A DNA stretch of 17,035 bases from CAKSQF01 sp051867925 (GTDB lineage Bacteria > Bacillota > Clostridia > Oscillospirales > CAG-272). This document shows, piece after piece, positions 1 through 6,334 of the stretch. The notes under the pieces were generated by a model. The model made no database searches and was not told the origin of the DNA. It saw nothing but the letters and a program-made list of their open reading frames with translations. A program made the translations under genes and the position numbers. The DNA is taken from contig JBJDZI010000039.1 of the NCBI GenBank assembly GCA_051867925.1, forward strand, positions 1-17,035. Reading direction: 5' to 3'. Every line of letters starts with the position of its first letter. Position 1 is the first letter of the stretch.

Positions 1-55
1 AACCCCATTCCTTGGCTGGCGGCACTCTAAATTTATAGTTTATCGACAGTCTGAG

Positions 56-75
56 TCCGGCAAATTCTTGCCGGA
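56..75. repeat. GGCAA/TTGCC hairpin of a dispersed repeat (copy 1)
   Basis: An 8-bp perfect stem (TCCGGCAA at 56-63, TTGCCGGA at 68-75) has the 4-base loop ATTC. It is followed at 81-100 by TGTTTGATTCAATTTCAGCG, which matches the bases after the hairpin at 6252-6273 at 18 of 20 positions. This identifies it as one unit of a dispersed intergenic repeat. There is no run of T after the stem on either strand, so I do not call it a terminator. Confidence 0.75.
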
Positions 76-122
76 CGGGGTGTTTGATTCAATTTCAGCG
101 TGTTCATACAAATCACAATTGT

Positions 123-186
123 GGGCGGCAAGTTCTTGCCGCCCTTAACAAAAGTTCTTTGCCCCGCTTTCTTGGGGGAAAGCGGG
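123..186 (-). repeat. Two-hairpin repeat module downstream of hpt
   Basis: Two stems lie downstream of the hpt stop codon. One is 163-171 with 178-186 (CCCGCTTTC / GAAAGCGGG, 9 bp). The other is 123-131 with 136-144 (GGGCGGCAA / TTGCCGCCC, 9 bp). Read on the minus strand, the order is GCCCCAAACCC, stem one, GAACTTTTGTTAAGGG, stem two. The same order of parts follows pckG at 6190-6273 on the plus strand. It may end or stabilise the hpt message, but neither stem is followed by a T-tract. Confidence 0.7.
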
Positions 187-219
187 TAGGGTTTGGGGCA
201 ATGCCTCAATGCGATTCAA

Positions 220-771
220 TCATTCTTCGTATTCGGCGATGTAGGGGAGGTTGCGGTAGAGTTCGGCGCAGTCGAGACCGTAACCGATGACGAAGTGGTC
301 GGGGATGGTGAAAAGGGAGAGGTCTGTCTTGAAATCCACCAGACGGCGGTCGGGCTTGTCCAACAGAGTCACCACACGCAGAGAGAGGGGATTTCTCGCC
401 TTCAGCATCTTCACAATATCGTTTAGCGTGCGGCCGGTGTCCACGATATCTTCCACGATGATCACATGATAGCCGCTGATGTCCCGATCCAGATCCATGG
501 TGATCTTCACCACGCCTGTGGAAACGGTACCGCTGTAATAACTCTTGGCGCACATAAAGCCCACTTCGCAGGGAACGGTAATGGCGCGGCAGAGGTCTGC
601 CAAAAAGACGAACGCGCCCTTCAGAATGCTGACCAGCAGAATGGGGCGACCATCGTAGGACTCGCTGATCTGCCGTCCTGCCTTGGCGATGGCGTCTTTG
701 ATCTCCTCTTCTGTAATCAGCACGCGCTTGATTTTACTGTCATACTCTTCGATCATTTGCAGTTTATCCAT
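220..771 (-). CDS. hpt: Hypoxanthine phosphoribosyltransferase
   Basis: This purine-salvage enzyme of the cytoplasm transfers the phosphoribosyl group of PRPP to hypoxanthine or guanine, giving IMP or GMP. The 183-residue protein has the usual length for bacterial HPRT. The PRPP-binding loop is at residues 103-115 (VIIVEDIVDTGRT, with the acidic pair E107-D108). The purine-side DKPDRR stretch is at 138-143, and the conserved FVIGYGLDCAELYRNLPYI segment is near the C-terminus. The ATG at 769-771 has an AAGGAGA ribosome binding site about 10 bases upstream. The gene stands alone, divergent from the antiporter gene. In many Firmicutes hpt sits next to tilS and ftsH, and that is not so here. Product certain; hypoxanthine versus guanine preference cannot be read from the sequence. 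Confidence 0.97.
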   Translation of the reverse strand: MDKLQMIEEYDSKIKRVLITEEEIKDAIAKAGRQISESYDGRPILLVSILKGAFVFLADLCRAITVPCEVGFMCAKSYYSGTVSTGVVKITMDLDRDISGYHVIIVEDIVDTGRTLNDIVKMLKARNPLSLRVVTLLDKPDRRLVDFKTDLSLFTIPDHFVIGYGLDCAELYRNLPYIAEYEE

Positions 772-811
772 AGCAACGGTTCTCCTTGTCGAAACACAAT
801 CACTTTTTTAT

Positions 812-840
812 ATGATAACACAGTTTGAGGAAAAAGGCAA
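812..840 (-). promoter_or_regulatory. Putative hpt promoter
   Basis: On the minus strand TTGCCT (840-835), a 17-base spacer and TATCAT (817-812) precede the hpt start by about 40 bases. The -10 box is preceded by TGT, an extended -10 form. The -35 box is weak (4 of 6), so the call rests mainly on the -10 box, spacing and position. Confidence 0.55.
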
Positions 841-1009
841 TATGTTTTCGAAATTTTGTGGGATGAGACAGCGGGAGATTCTGCAGCTTTGGGTGGGGAG
901 GGCAGTTCTGAGCCTTACTGTGGCTCTGCCGATGTTTGTCTTTTCTTCGTTTGGTGCGAATCCGCACAAATATTTTTGCGAAATGCAGCGAGTTTTGTCA
1001 GTTGTATTA
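841..1009. other. Intergenic stretch with a repeat shared with 6353-6404
   Basis: No convincing gene is seen. GGCAGTTCTGAGCC at 901-914 recurs exactly at 6364-6377, and TTTCTTCGTTTG at 942-953 recurs at 6393-6404. In both places the pair lies about 45 to 110 bases upstream of a promoter. At 901-930 the repeat can fold, with GGCA and GAGCC pairing to GGCTC and TGCC. Short ORFs here have no ribosome binding site or recognisable product. Confidence 0.5.
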
Positions 1010-1038
1010 TTGACATTTTTTCAACAGAATGTTATAAT
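1010..1038 (+). promoter_or_regulatory. Consensus sigma-70/sigma-A promoter of the antiporter gene
   Basis: TTGACA (1010-1015), an exact 17-base spacer and TATAAT (1033-1038) are both perfect hexamers. TGT directly before the -10 box makes it extended. Transcription would start near 1045, giving a leader of about 90 bases before the ATG at 1134. Confidence 0.9.
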
Positions 1039-1063
1039 ACGGGGTGGTTTGAAAACCGCTTTT

Positions 1064-1115
1064 TCGCATCACACCGGTGCGATCATTCCGATGCCATCAC
1101 TTTGATGCGATCATT
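1064..1115 (+). repeat. Repeats in the antiporter leader
   Basis: The leader has a direct repeat TGCGATCATT at 1078-1087 and 1106-1115, 28 bases apart. It also has an overlapping inverted repeat, TCGCA (1064-1068) with TGCGA (1078-1082), around CACCGGTG. They lie between the promoter and the ribosome binding site (GAAAGAAGG, near 1119-1127). This could be a protein-binding or RNA regulatory site, or fortuitous. No riboswitch class is recognised. Confidence 0.45.
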
Positions 1116-1133
1116 TTGAAAGAAGGCGATAGT

Positions 1134-2456
1134 ATGTCTACTGCAACGATTTTTATCTGCTTATCCGTTGCACTGCTGGCGGGACTTTTGCTGTCCCGTT
1201 TGGCAAAACTCGTTAATCTTCCTGCCGTTACCGCGTATCTCGTCGCGGGCATCCTCATAGGTCCCTTCCTGCTGGGAAGACTGGGCATTGACGGACTCGG
1301 CTTTGTCTCTCTCCATCAGGTAGAGAGCTTCTCCATCATCTGCGATCTGGCACTGGGCTTTATCGCCTTTGAGATCGGCAACGAATTCCGTCTGGCACAG
1401 CTGAAACAGATCGGCAAGCAGGCTACCGTCATCGGCATCCTGCAGGCTGTGATCACCACCCTTCTGGTGGACGTAGTGCTGATTTGCCTCCACTTCGCAT
1501 TCCCCGATATTCTCCCTCTGCCCGTTGCCATCACGCTGGGCGCAATTGCGGCGGCTACTGCCCCCGCGGCTACCCTGATGGTCGTCAAGCAGTACAAGGC
1601 AAAAGGCCCTCTGACCACCATCCTGCTCCCCATCGTGGCACTGGATGACGCAGTCGGTCTGATCCTCTTCGCCGTTTCCTTCGGTGTGGCAAGATCGCTT
1701 TGCTCCGGCGAGGTCAGCGTGCTGTCCGTCGTGCTGGAACCCATCATTGAAGTGGTGCTTTCCATCGGAATTGGTGCCCTCATGGGTTTCCTCTTCAACT
1801 TTATGGAGCGTTTCTTCCACTCCCGTTCCAAGCGTCTCGCCGTTTCGGTCGGATTCGTGTTGGTGACCGTGGGCATCTCCTCCATGACGTTTACCGTAGG
1901 CGGTATTCACATCGCCTTCTCCTCCCTGCTCTCCTGCATGATGCTGGGCACCGTCTTCTGCAATGTCTGTGACTTCTCTGCAGAACTGATGGATCGTATC
2001 GACCGTTGGACTGCTCCTCTGTTCATCCTCTTCTTCGTCATCAGCGGTGCGGAACTGAATCTTGGCGTATTCAAGAGCTGGGTCATCGTTCTGGTGGGCG
2101 TGATCTACATCCTCGTCCGCTCCGTGGGTAAGTATTTCGGCGCTTACAGCAGTGCCAAGATGACCAAATGCTCCCCCAACATCGTGAAATATCTGGGCAT
2201 CACCCTGCTCCCCCAGGCAGGCGTTGCGCTGGGCATGGCAAGCAAAGCCGCCGGCGCCACTACCGGCATCCCCGGCGGAGATCTGGTGCTGAACATCACC
2301 CTGTTCGCTATTTTGGTGTACGAGATCGTTGGTCCTTTCCTGACCAAGATGTCTCTGACCAAAGCCGGTGAGATCATTCCCGAAGGCAAAGTCAGTGCAA
2401 GAGAAGAACACGCCAAGAAAATGGCGGCGGAAAAGAATTCGCAGGATAAGAGTTAA
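1134..2456 (+). CDS. CPA2-family monovalent cation:proton antiporter (KefB/GerN-like)
   Basis: This integral membrane protein of 440 residues probably exchanges Na+ or K+ for protons. About twelve hydrophobic segments span residues 1-410, and a charged cytoplasmic tail (KVSAREEHAKKMAAEKNSQDKS) follows. Family features are the early VNLPAVTAYLVAGILIGP segment (27-44), the AATAPAATL stretch (140-148), and the acidic pair D171-D172 in IVALDDAVG, which fits the ion-binding site of CPA antiporters. There is no TrkA-N or USP domain, so this is the membrane-only form. An in-frame ATG at 1077 would add 19 unlikely residues. I chose 1134 because AGAAGG lies 7 bases upstream and MSTATIF starts the first membrane segment. 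The gene is monocistronic, with its own promoter. Ion specificity cannot be read from the sequence. Confidence 0.9.
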   Translation: MSTATIFICLSVALLAGLLLSRLAKLVNLPAVTAYLVAGILIGPFLLGRLGIDGLGFVSLHQVESFSIICDLALGFIAFEIGNEFRLAQLKQIGKQATVIGILQAVITTLLVDVVLICLHFAFPDILPLPVAITLGAIAAATAPAATLMVVKQYKAKGPLTTILLPIVALDDAVGLILFAVSFGVARSLCSGEVSVLSVVLEPIIEVVLSIGIGALMGFLFNFMERFFHSRSKRLAVSVGFVLVTVGISSMTFTVGGIHIAFSSLLSCMMLGTVFCNVCDFSAELMDRIDRWTAPLFILFFVISGAELNLGVFKSWVIVLVGVIYILVRSVGKYFGAYSSAKMTKCSPNIVKYLGITLLPQAGVALGMASKAAGATTGIPGGDLVLNITLFAILVYEIVGPFLTKMSLTKAGEIIPEGKVSAREEHAKKMAAEKNSQDKS

Positions 2457-2467
2457 TTATGATCCCA

Positions 2468-2515
2468 ATCGGGGCGTTGTCCCCCGATCGGAACCTTCCT
2501 CCAAGAAGGTTCCGA
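2468..2515. repeat. Double hairpin after the antiporter gene
   Basis: The first stem is ATCGGGG (2468-2474) with CCCCGAT (2482-2488). The second is an 11-bp perfect stem, TCGGAACCTTC (2488-2498) with GAAGGTTCCGA (2505-2515), loop CTCCAA. They are followed at 2523-2540 by AAGAACTTTGATGAAGGG, which matches the minus strand near 157-140 (AAGAACTTTTGTTAAGGG) at 15 of 18 positions. This looks like another member of the intergenic hairpin family. There is no T-tract, so termination is doubtful. Confidence 0.65.
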
Positions 2516-2541
2516 CGCCTCCAAGAACTTTGATGAAGGGA

Positions 2542-2672
2542 GCTGTTAAAAAAGTCCTCCTTCTCAAAAAGCAAAACAGAAAACCCAGCCAAAGTCAAGC
2601 AGATTTTCTGCTTTTGGTTGGGTTTTCCTGATTTTTCGTCTATTGCCGTTTCCAAAAACGACTTTTTACAGC
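2542..2672. repeat. 131-bp imperfect palindrome with terminator-like core
   Basis: Outer arms are 2542-2556 (GCTGTTAAAAAAGTC) and 2660-2672 (GACTTTTTACAGC), equal apart from two extra bases. The core pairs AAACCCAGCCAA (2581-2592) with TTGGTTGGGTTT (2614-2625) and AAGCAGA (2597-2603) with TCTGCTT (2607-2613), leaving a 4-base bulge and a TTT loop. A-rich DNA on the left and T-rich DNA on the right would let the core terminate from either side. It may be the antiporter terminator, a MITE-like remnant, or both. No target-site duplication is evident. Confidence 0.6.
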
Positions 2673-2832
2673 CCCGTTTTTGTATGGTTTTCGAACTGCT
2701 GCGCCCGGGAAGTGGGCGGAGAGGGAGCGGCAACCGTGGAACGGTGGATACGCCTCCCGGAGCAAACTAACGATTACGTCTTTACTTCACTCAGAACGAT
2801 GAACCAACGCCGCCCTTCCCTTTCCGCACAGC

Positions 2833-2864
2833 AAAAAACCGAACCCGCGGGGGTTCGGTTTTTT
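2833..2864 (-). terminator. Intrinsic terminator of rplJ-rplL
   Basis: A perfect 8-bp stem (CCGAACCC at 2839-2846, GGGTTCGG at 2851-2858, loop GCGG) is flanked by six A and at least six T bases. Read on the minus strand it lies about 20 bases past the rplL stop and ends in a T-run. It means the transcript does not continue into rpoB. Confidence 0.9.
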
Positions 2865-2882
2865 TCGTCAGTATGGATCAAA

Positions 2883-3260
2883 TTACTTGATTTCAACTTC
2901 TGCGCCTGCAGCCTTGAGAGCCTCGGCAACTTTGTCAGCCTCGTCCTTGGAAACGCCTTCCTTGATAGCCTTGGGAGCGCCTTCAACCAGATCCTTAGCG
3001 TCCTTCAGACCCAGACCGGTCAGCTCACGAACAGCCTTAATGACGTTCAGCTTGGAAGCACCTGCACCCTTCAGAATAACGTCGAACTCGGTTTTCTCTT
3101 CTGCGGCGGGAGCAGCAGCTGCTGCGGGAGCGCCTGCAACTGCAACTGCGGTTGCGGATACGCCAAACTCTTCTTCCAGAGCCTTAACCAGCTCAGCCAT
3201 CTCCAGGATGGTCAGGGACTTAATTTCTTCAAACAGGGCAGTAATTTTCTCGGATGCCAT
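2883..3260 (-). CDS. rplL: 50S ribosomal protein L7/L12
   Basis: This is the stalk protein of the large subunit, bound as dimers to L10, and it recruits and stimulates the GTPase translation factors. The 125 residues match the family length. Residues 1-35 are the helical dimerisation domain (MASEKITALFEEIKSLTILE). An alanine-rich hinge with AGAPAAAAAPAAEE covers about 42-55. The C-terminal factor-binding domain has KTEFDVIL, KLNVIKAVRELTGLGLKDAK and LVEGAPKAIKEGVSK. The start at 3260 has GGAGGAAAG 5-13 bases upstream; an upstream in-frame TTG would add MEERK across the ribosome binding site and is rejected. It follows rplJ with a 172-base gap and is closed by a strong terminator. Confidence 0.97.
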   Translation of the reverse strand: MASEKITALFEEIKSLTILEMAELVKALEEEFGVSATAVAVAGAPAAAAAPAAEEKTEFDVILKGAGASKLNVIKAVRELTGLGLKDAKDLVEGAPKAIKEGVSKDEADKVAEALKAAGAEVEIK

Positions 3261-3432
3261 TTTTCTTTCCTCCAATTAAATGAATTTGTCGCTTTGTAAT
3301 CGTCTGCGACCAGATTGCCGTCATGCGGCGATGCGGTCTATGCCGCGAAATAGGTTGCGGAGCTTGTTCCCCCTCCGCGGAAGGTGTGGCACCGATGCCA
3401 CGGGGATTGCAGATGCATCTGTTGCAGAAAAC
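3261..3432 (-). other. rplJ-rplL intergenic spacer with hairpins
   Basis: This 172-base gap is long for an rplJ-rplL pair. On the minus strand it can form GTGGCA/TGCCAC (3388-3403) and GCGGAG/CTCCGC (about 3357-3378), plus weaker GC-rich pairings around 3320-3350. None is followed by a T-run, so transcription should read through. The structures could act in RNA processing or help set the L12:L10 ratio, but this is inference. I see no convincing internal promoter. Confidence 0.45.
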
Positions 3433-3957
3433 TTATTCTGCTGCGGGAGCCTCTTCTGCGGGACCGTTTTCCTTGTCGATGATCGCCTGCAGGACCATAG
3501 CCAGCTTGCTCACGGGGCTCATCATGCCGCCGAGAATCTTGCCGACCAGTACGGGCTTTGCGGGGATTGCTGCCAGCTCGTTTACGCCGTCAGCGTCCAG
3601 GACGCCGCCGTCAACGAAGCCGCACTTGATTTCGAAAGAAGGGATCTTGTCAGCGTACTCCTTCATGATCTTGGCAGCTGCTACCTCGTCATTGTTAGAC
3701 AGTGCGATAGCGGACATACCTTCCAGATGAGCCTTGACTGCACCGTAACCTGCGTTTTCGCAAGCCATGCCGGTCAGGGTATTCTTGTAAACCTTGTACT
3801 CGACACCTGCTTCGCGGAGAGCCTTACGGAGTGCGGTATCGCTTTCAACGGTAATACCCTGATAGTTCACGATAACGCCTGCCTTGGCATTCTGAATCTT
3901 TTCGGTCAGTTCTGCAACGATCGCTTTTTTCGATTCCAAAATCTTTGCGCTGGGCAT
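3433..3957 (-). CDS. rplJ: 50S ribosomal protein L10
   Basis: L10 forms the base of the ribosomal stalk: its N-terminal domain binds 23S rRNA and its C-terminal helix carries the L7/L12 dimers. The 174-residue protein shows the family pattern: MPSAKILESKKAIVAELTEK, VIVNYQGITVESDTALRKAL, VEYKVYKNTL, and the later PAKPVLVGKILGGMMSPVSKLA. An alanine/glutamate-rich end follows (PAEEAPAAE). The start at 3957 has GGAGGTG about 8 bases upstream; a longer in-frame extension to 4023 runs through the leader RNA and is rejected. The gene has its own promoter and an L10 leader, so it should be autoregulated by the L10-L12 complex. rplK and rplA are not upstream; pckG is, in the opposite direction. Confidence 0.97.
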   Translation of the reverse strand: MPSAKILESKKAIVAELTEKIQNAKAGVIVNYQGITVESDTALRKALREAGVEYKVYKNTLTGMACENAGYGAVKAHLEGMSAIALSNNDEVAAAKIMKEYADKIPSFEIKCGFVDGGVLDADGVNELAAIPAKPVLVGKILGGMMSPVSKLAMVLQAIIDKENGPAEEAPAAE

Positions 3958-4119
3958 TTTGGTTTCACCTCCAAAATAAAAAATTCCTCTGTACGGACAG
4001 GGGAAAAAGAGAGAAACACTCAAAACGAATTTTGGGTGGGATATTCATACTTTTTCGCCTCGGCAGGAACTTTACGGACTCGCACCTTGCGGGCTGTCCC
4101 CCTGCTGTCTCTGACGTAC
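3958..4119 (-). ncRNA. L10 leader (ribosomal protein autoregulatory element)
   Basis: The 5' untranslated region of rplJ holds the recognisable L10-leader core. On the minus strand, AGACAGCAGG (4109-4100) is followed after about 30 bases by TTCCTGCCGAGG (4070-4059), so GCAGG and CCTGC can pair. This is the signature of the leader bound by L10 with L12. In Firmicutes this leader works through transcription attenuation, and a terminator-like hairpin follows at 3978-4005. Recognised by motif only; a covariance search was not run. Confidence 0.85.
3978..4005 (-). terminator. Attenuator-like hairpin in the rplJ leader
   Basis: On the minus strand TTCC (4005-4002) and CTGT (4000-3997) pair with ACAG (3992-3989) and GGAA (3987-3984) across one mismatch, with loop CCGT. 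Six T bases (3983-3978) follow directly, and the ribosome binding site lies next. The stem is short, which suits a conditional terminator tied to the L10 leader. Confidence 0.6.
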
Positions 4120-4125
4120 CTCGTA

Positions 4126-4154
4126 AGTATAGCATATCCGTCCCCATTTGTCAA
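4126..4154 (-). promoter_or_regulatory. rplJ-rplL promoter
   Basis: On the minus strand TTGACA (4154-4149), an exact 17-base spacer and TATACT (4131-4126) are preceded by TGC as an extended -10. The start of transcription would be near 4119, giving a leader of about 160 bases. Confidence 0.9.
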
Positions 4155-4281
4155 GGGTTTTTTGCGATTTTTTTGCAGTTTTTTGCAAATTTTTTCGGGA
4201 TAGTGACCGCATTTTTTCCTTCCTCCGCATTTTGAACAATATTAACAATCTGTTAAATTTGAATTTTCGTCGATTCGCGTA

Positions 4282-4310
4282 TTGAAAAAAACGATCGTTT
4301 GCGCTATAAT
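4282..4310 (+). promoter_or_regulatory. pckG promoter
   Basis: TTGAAA (4282-4287), a 17-base spacer and TATAAT (4305-4310) lie about 70 bases before the pckG start. It faces away from the rplJ promoter, and the two -35 boxes are about 130 bases apart. Confidence 0.88.
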
Positions 4311-4317
4311 AGATGCT

Positions 4318-4341
4318 GGAATACGAGTGAAGTCGCATTCC
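4318..4341 (+). promoter_or_regulatory. Hairpin at the 5' end of the pckG transcript
   Basis: GGAAT and CGA (4318-4326) pair with TCG and ATTCC (4333-4341) across one mismatch, with loop GTGAAG. It lies within about 10-25 bases of the expected transcript start, so a role in mRNA stability is the simplest reading. No known riboswitch is recognised. Confidence 0.5.
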
Positions 4342-4382
4342 GCAACTTCTGTGAAATTTTAATATTATATAGGAGAGAAAAA

Positions 4383-6167
4383 ATGACCAATAACAAGTAT
4401 GTCCTTTCTTGGATCGAAGAAATGGCCGCTATGACCCAGCCCGACAAGATCGTCTGGATCGACGGCTCCGACGCTCAGGCGGAAGCCCTGCGCGCTGAGG
4501 CTTGCTCCACCGGTGAGATGATCAAGCTCAACGAAGAGCTCCTCCCCAACTGCTACCTGCACAGAACCGCTGTCAACGACGTTGCGCGCGTGGAGGGCAG
4601 AACCTACATCTGTACTCCCACCAAGGAAGAGGCAGGTAACGTAAACAACTGGATGGATCCTACCGAGATGTATGCCAAGCTGAACAAGCTCTACACCGGT
4701 TCCATGAAAGGCCGTACCATGTACGTCATTCCTTACTCCATGGGCGTCGTAGGCTCCGACTTCGCCAAGTACGGCATTGAGCTGACCGACTCCATCTACG
4801 TCGTTCTGAATATGCTGATCATGACCCGCGTCGGTACCAACGTGCTGGAAGCTCTGGGCGACAGCCCCGACTACATCAAAGGTCTGCACGCCCGCGCTGA
4901 CATCGATGAAGAGAACCGTTACATCGTTCACTTCCCTCAGGACAACACCATCATGTCGGTCAACTCCGGCTACGGCGGAAACGTTCTGCTGGGCAAGAAG
5001 TGCTTCGCTCTGCGTATCGCTTCTTATCTGGGCCGCAAGGAAGGCTGGATGGCTGAGCATATGCTCATTCTGGGTCTGGAATATCCCAACGGCGAGATCA
5101 AATATATCACCGCAGCGTTCCCCTCTGCCTGCGGCAAGACCAATCTGGCTATGCTGATCCCCCCCGAACTGTACCGCAACAAGGGCTACAAGGTTTGGTG
5201 TGTGGGCGACGACATCGCATGGCTCAGAGTGAACAAGGAAGACGGCAAGCTCTACGCTGTCAACCCCGAGAACGGCTTCTTCGGTGTTGCCCCCGGCACC
5301 AACGAAAAGTCCAACCCCAACGCTCTGCACACCTGTATGCGTGACACCATCTTCACCAACGTGGTTCACGACACCAAGAACAACACCGTTTGGTGGGAAG
5401 GTCTCAACGATTCTCCTCCTCAGCCCGGCGATGCCATCGACTGGAAGGGCAATCCTTGGGACTGCACCAAGTACAACAAGAAGGACAAGTCCACCTGCGG
5501 CGCACATCCCAACTCCCGTTTCACCGCGCTGGCAAAGAACTGCCCCTGCATCTCCTCTGAGTTTAACAGCCTGACCGGCGTTCCCGTATCTGCCATCGTA
5601 TTCGGCGGCAGACGCGCAAAGACCGCTCCTCTGGTTTACCAGTCCTTCAACTGGCAGCACGGCGCATTCGTCGGCTCCATCATGGCTTCCGAGACCACTG
5701 CTGCTGCAGCCGGTGCCGTCGGCGTCGTTCGCCGCGACCCCATGGCAATGCGTCCCTTCGTTGGCTACAACATGGGCGACTACTGGAAGCACTGGCTGGA
5801 CATGGGCAAGGTCATCCCCAACGCTCCCAAGATTTTCCACGTCAACTGGTTCCGTACCGATGACAACGGCAACTTCATTTGGCCCGGATTTGGCGACAAT
5901 ATGAGAGTTCTGCTGTGGATTCTGGCTCGTTGCGAAGGCAAGGTGGACGCTGTGGAAACTCCCATCGGCTACGTTCCCAAGCCCGAAGACATCAACATCG
6001 AAGGTCTGGATCTGACTGCCCAGACGCTGGCTGATCTGCTCTCCGTTGACGTTGACTCCTGGAAGGCTGACATCGCCAACATCAAGGAATTCTACGAGAT
6101 GGTCGGCGACCACGTTCCCGCTGAAATGTGGGAAGAACTGGCTGCCCTCGAAAAGAGACTCGGCTAA
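4383..6167 (+). CDS. pckG: Phosphoenolpyruvate carboxykinase (GTP)
   Basis: It interconverts oxaloacetate + GTP and phosphoenolpyruvate + GDP + CO2 in the cytoplasm, either for gluconeogenesis or, in anaerobes, for CO2 fixation towards C4 acids. At 594 residues it has the length of the GTP-dependent family; ATP-type enzymes are shorter and unlike it in sequence. The nucleotide P-loop is FPSACGKTN (246-254), with the reactive cysteine C250 typical of GTP enzymes. The metal-site acidic pair is in CVGDDIAW (273-280). FGGRR and the late NWFRTDDNGNFIWPGFGDNMRVL region are further family marks. The ATG at 4383 has AGGAGA 6 bases upstream; an upstream in-frame ATG at 4299 overlaps the -10 box and is rejected. 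Codon use is strongly biased, suggesting high expression. Monocistronic, divergent from rplJ. Confidence 0.96.
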   Translation: MTNNKYVLSWIEEMAAMTQPDKIVWIDGSDAQAEALRAEACSTGEMIKLNEELLPNCYLHRTAVNDVARVEGRTYICTPTKEEAGNVNNWMDPTEMYAKLNKLYTGSMKGRTMYVIPYSMGVVGSDFAKYGIELTDSIYVVLNMLIMTRVGTNVLEALGDSPDYIKGLHARADIDEENRYIVHFPQDNTIMSVNSGYGGNVLLGKKCFALRIASYLGRKEGWMAEHMLILGLEYPNGEIKYITAAFPSACGKTNLAMLIPPELYRNKGYKVWCVGDDIAWLRVNKEDGKLYAVNPENGFFGVAPGTNEKSNPNALHTCMRDTIFTNVVHDTKNNTVWWEGLNDSPPQPGDAIDWKGNPWDCTKYNKKDKSTCGAHPNSRFTALAKNCPCISSEFNSLTGVPVSAIVFGGRRAKTAPLVYQSFNWQHGAFVGSIMASETTAAAAGAVGVVRRDPMAMRPFVGYNMGDYWKHWLDMGKVIPNAPKIFHVNWFRTDDNGNFIWPGFGDNMRVLLWILARCEGKVDAVETPIGYVPKPEDINIEGLDLTAQTLADLLSVDVDSWKADIANIKEFYEMVGDHVPAEMWEELAALEKRLG

Positions 6168-6179
6168 GAATGGATTCTA

Positions 6180-6231
6180 TTGGGGCTTCGCCCCAAACCC
6201 CGCAAGCCTCCTTTTCCCAAAGGGGGCTTGC
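6180..6231. repeat. Tandem hairpins of the dispersed repeat module, after pckG
   Basis: TTGGGGC (6180-6186) pairs with GCCCCAA (6190-6196). Then GCAAGCCTCCTTT (6202-6214) pairs with AAAGGGGGCTTGC (6219-6231) over 13 bp with one wobble, loop TCCC. With the hairpin at 6252-6273 this repeats, in order and in orientation to the upstream gene, the module that follows hpt at 123-196. Confidence 0.7.
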
Positions 6232-6251
6232 CCCCGAAAACTTATATGGAA

Positions 6252-6278
6252 GCCCGGCAAATACTTGCCGGGCAATTT
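6252..6278 (+). terminator. Probable pckG terminator and GGCAA/TTGCC repeat hairpin (copy 2)
   Basis: A 9-bp perfect stem, GCCCGGCAA (6252-6260) with TTGCCGGGC (6265-6273), loop ATAC, is followed by AATTTTGTTT. It can serve as an intrinsic terminator though the T-run is short. It is also a repeat copy, because TGTTTGATTGTATTTCAGCG follows, as after 56-75. Confidence 0.65.
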
Positions 6279-6334
6279 TGTTTGATTGTATTTCAGCGAA
6301 AGCGGAGTCTTAGGCAAACCTCGGTAGAACCGTT

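Noticed and set aside
1..190. CRISPR array or phage attachment site
   Set aside because: The repeats are short palindromic stems at irregular spacing with no equal-length spacers, and no integrase or cas gene is in the window.
2643..3299. Plus-strand ORF of 218 codons over rplL
   Set aside because: It runs antisense through rplL and its terminator; cysteine-rich composition comes from the alanine codons of L12 read backwards.
4365..6113. A 582-codon open frame on the minus strand opposite pckG
   Set aside because: Shadow of a strongly codon-biased gene; no family features. The same holds for the 416-codon frame at 1161-2411 opposite the antiporter.
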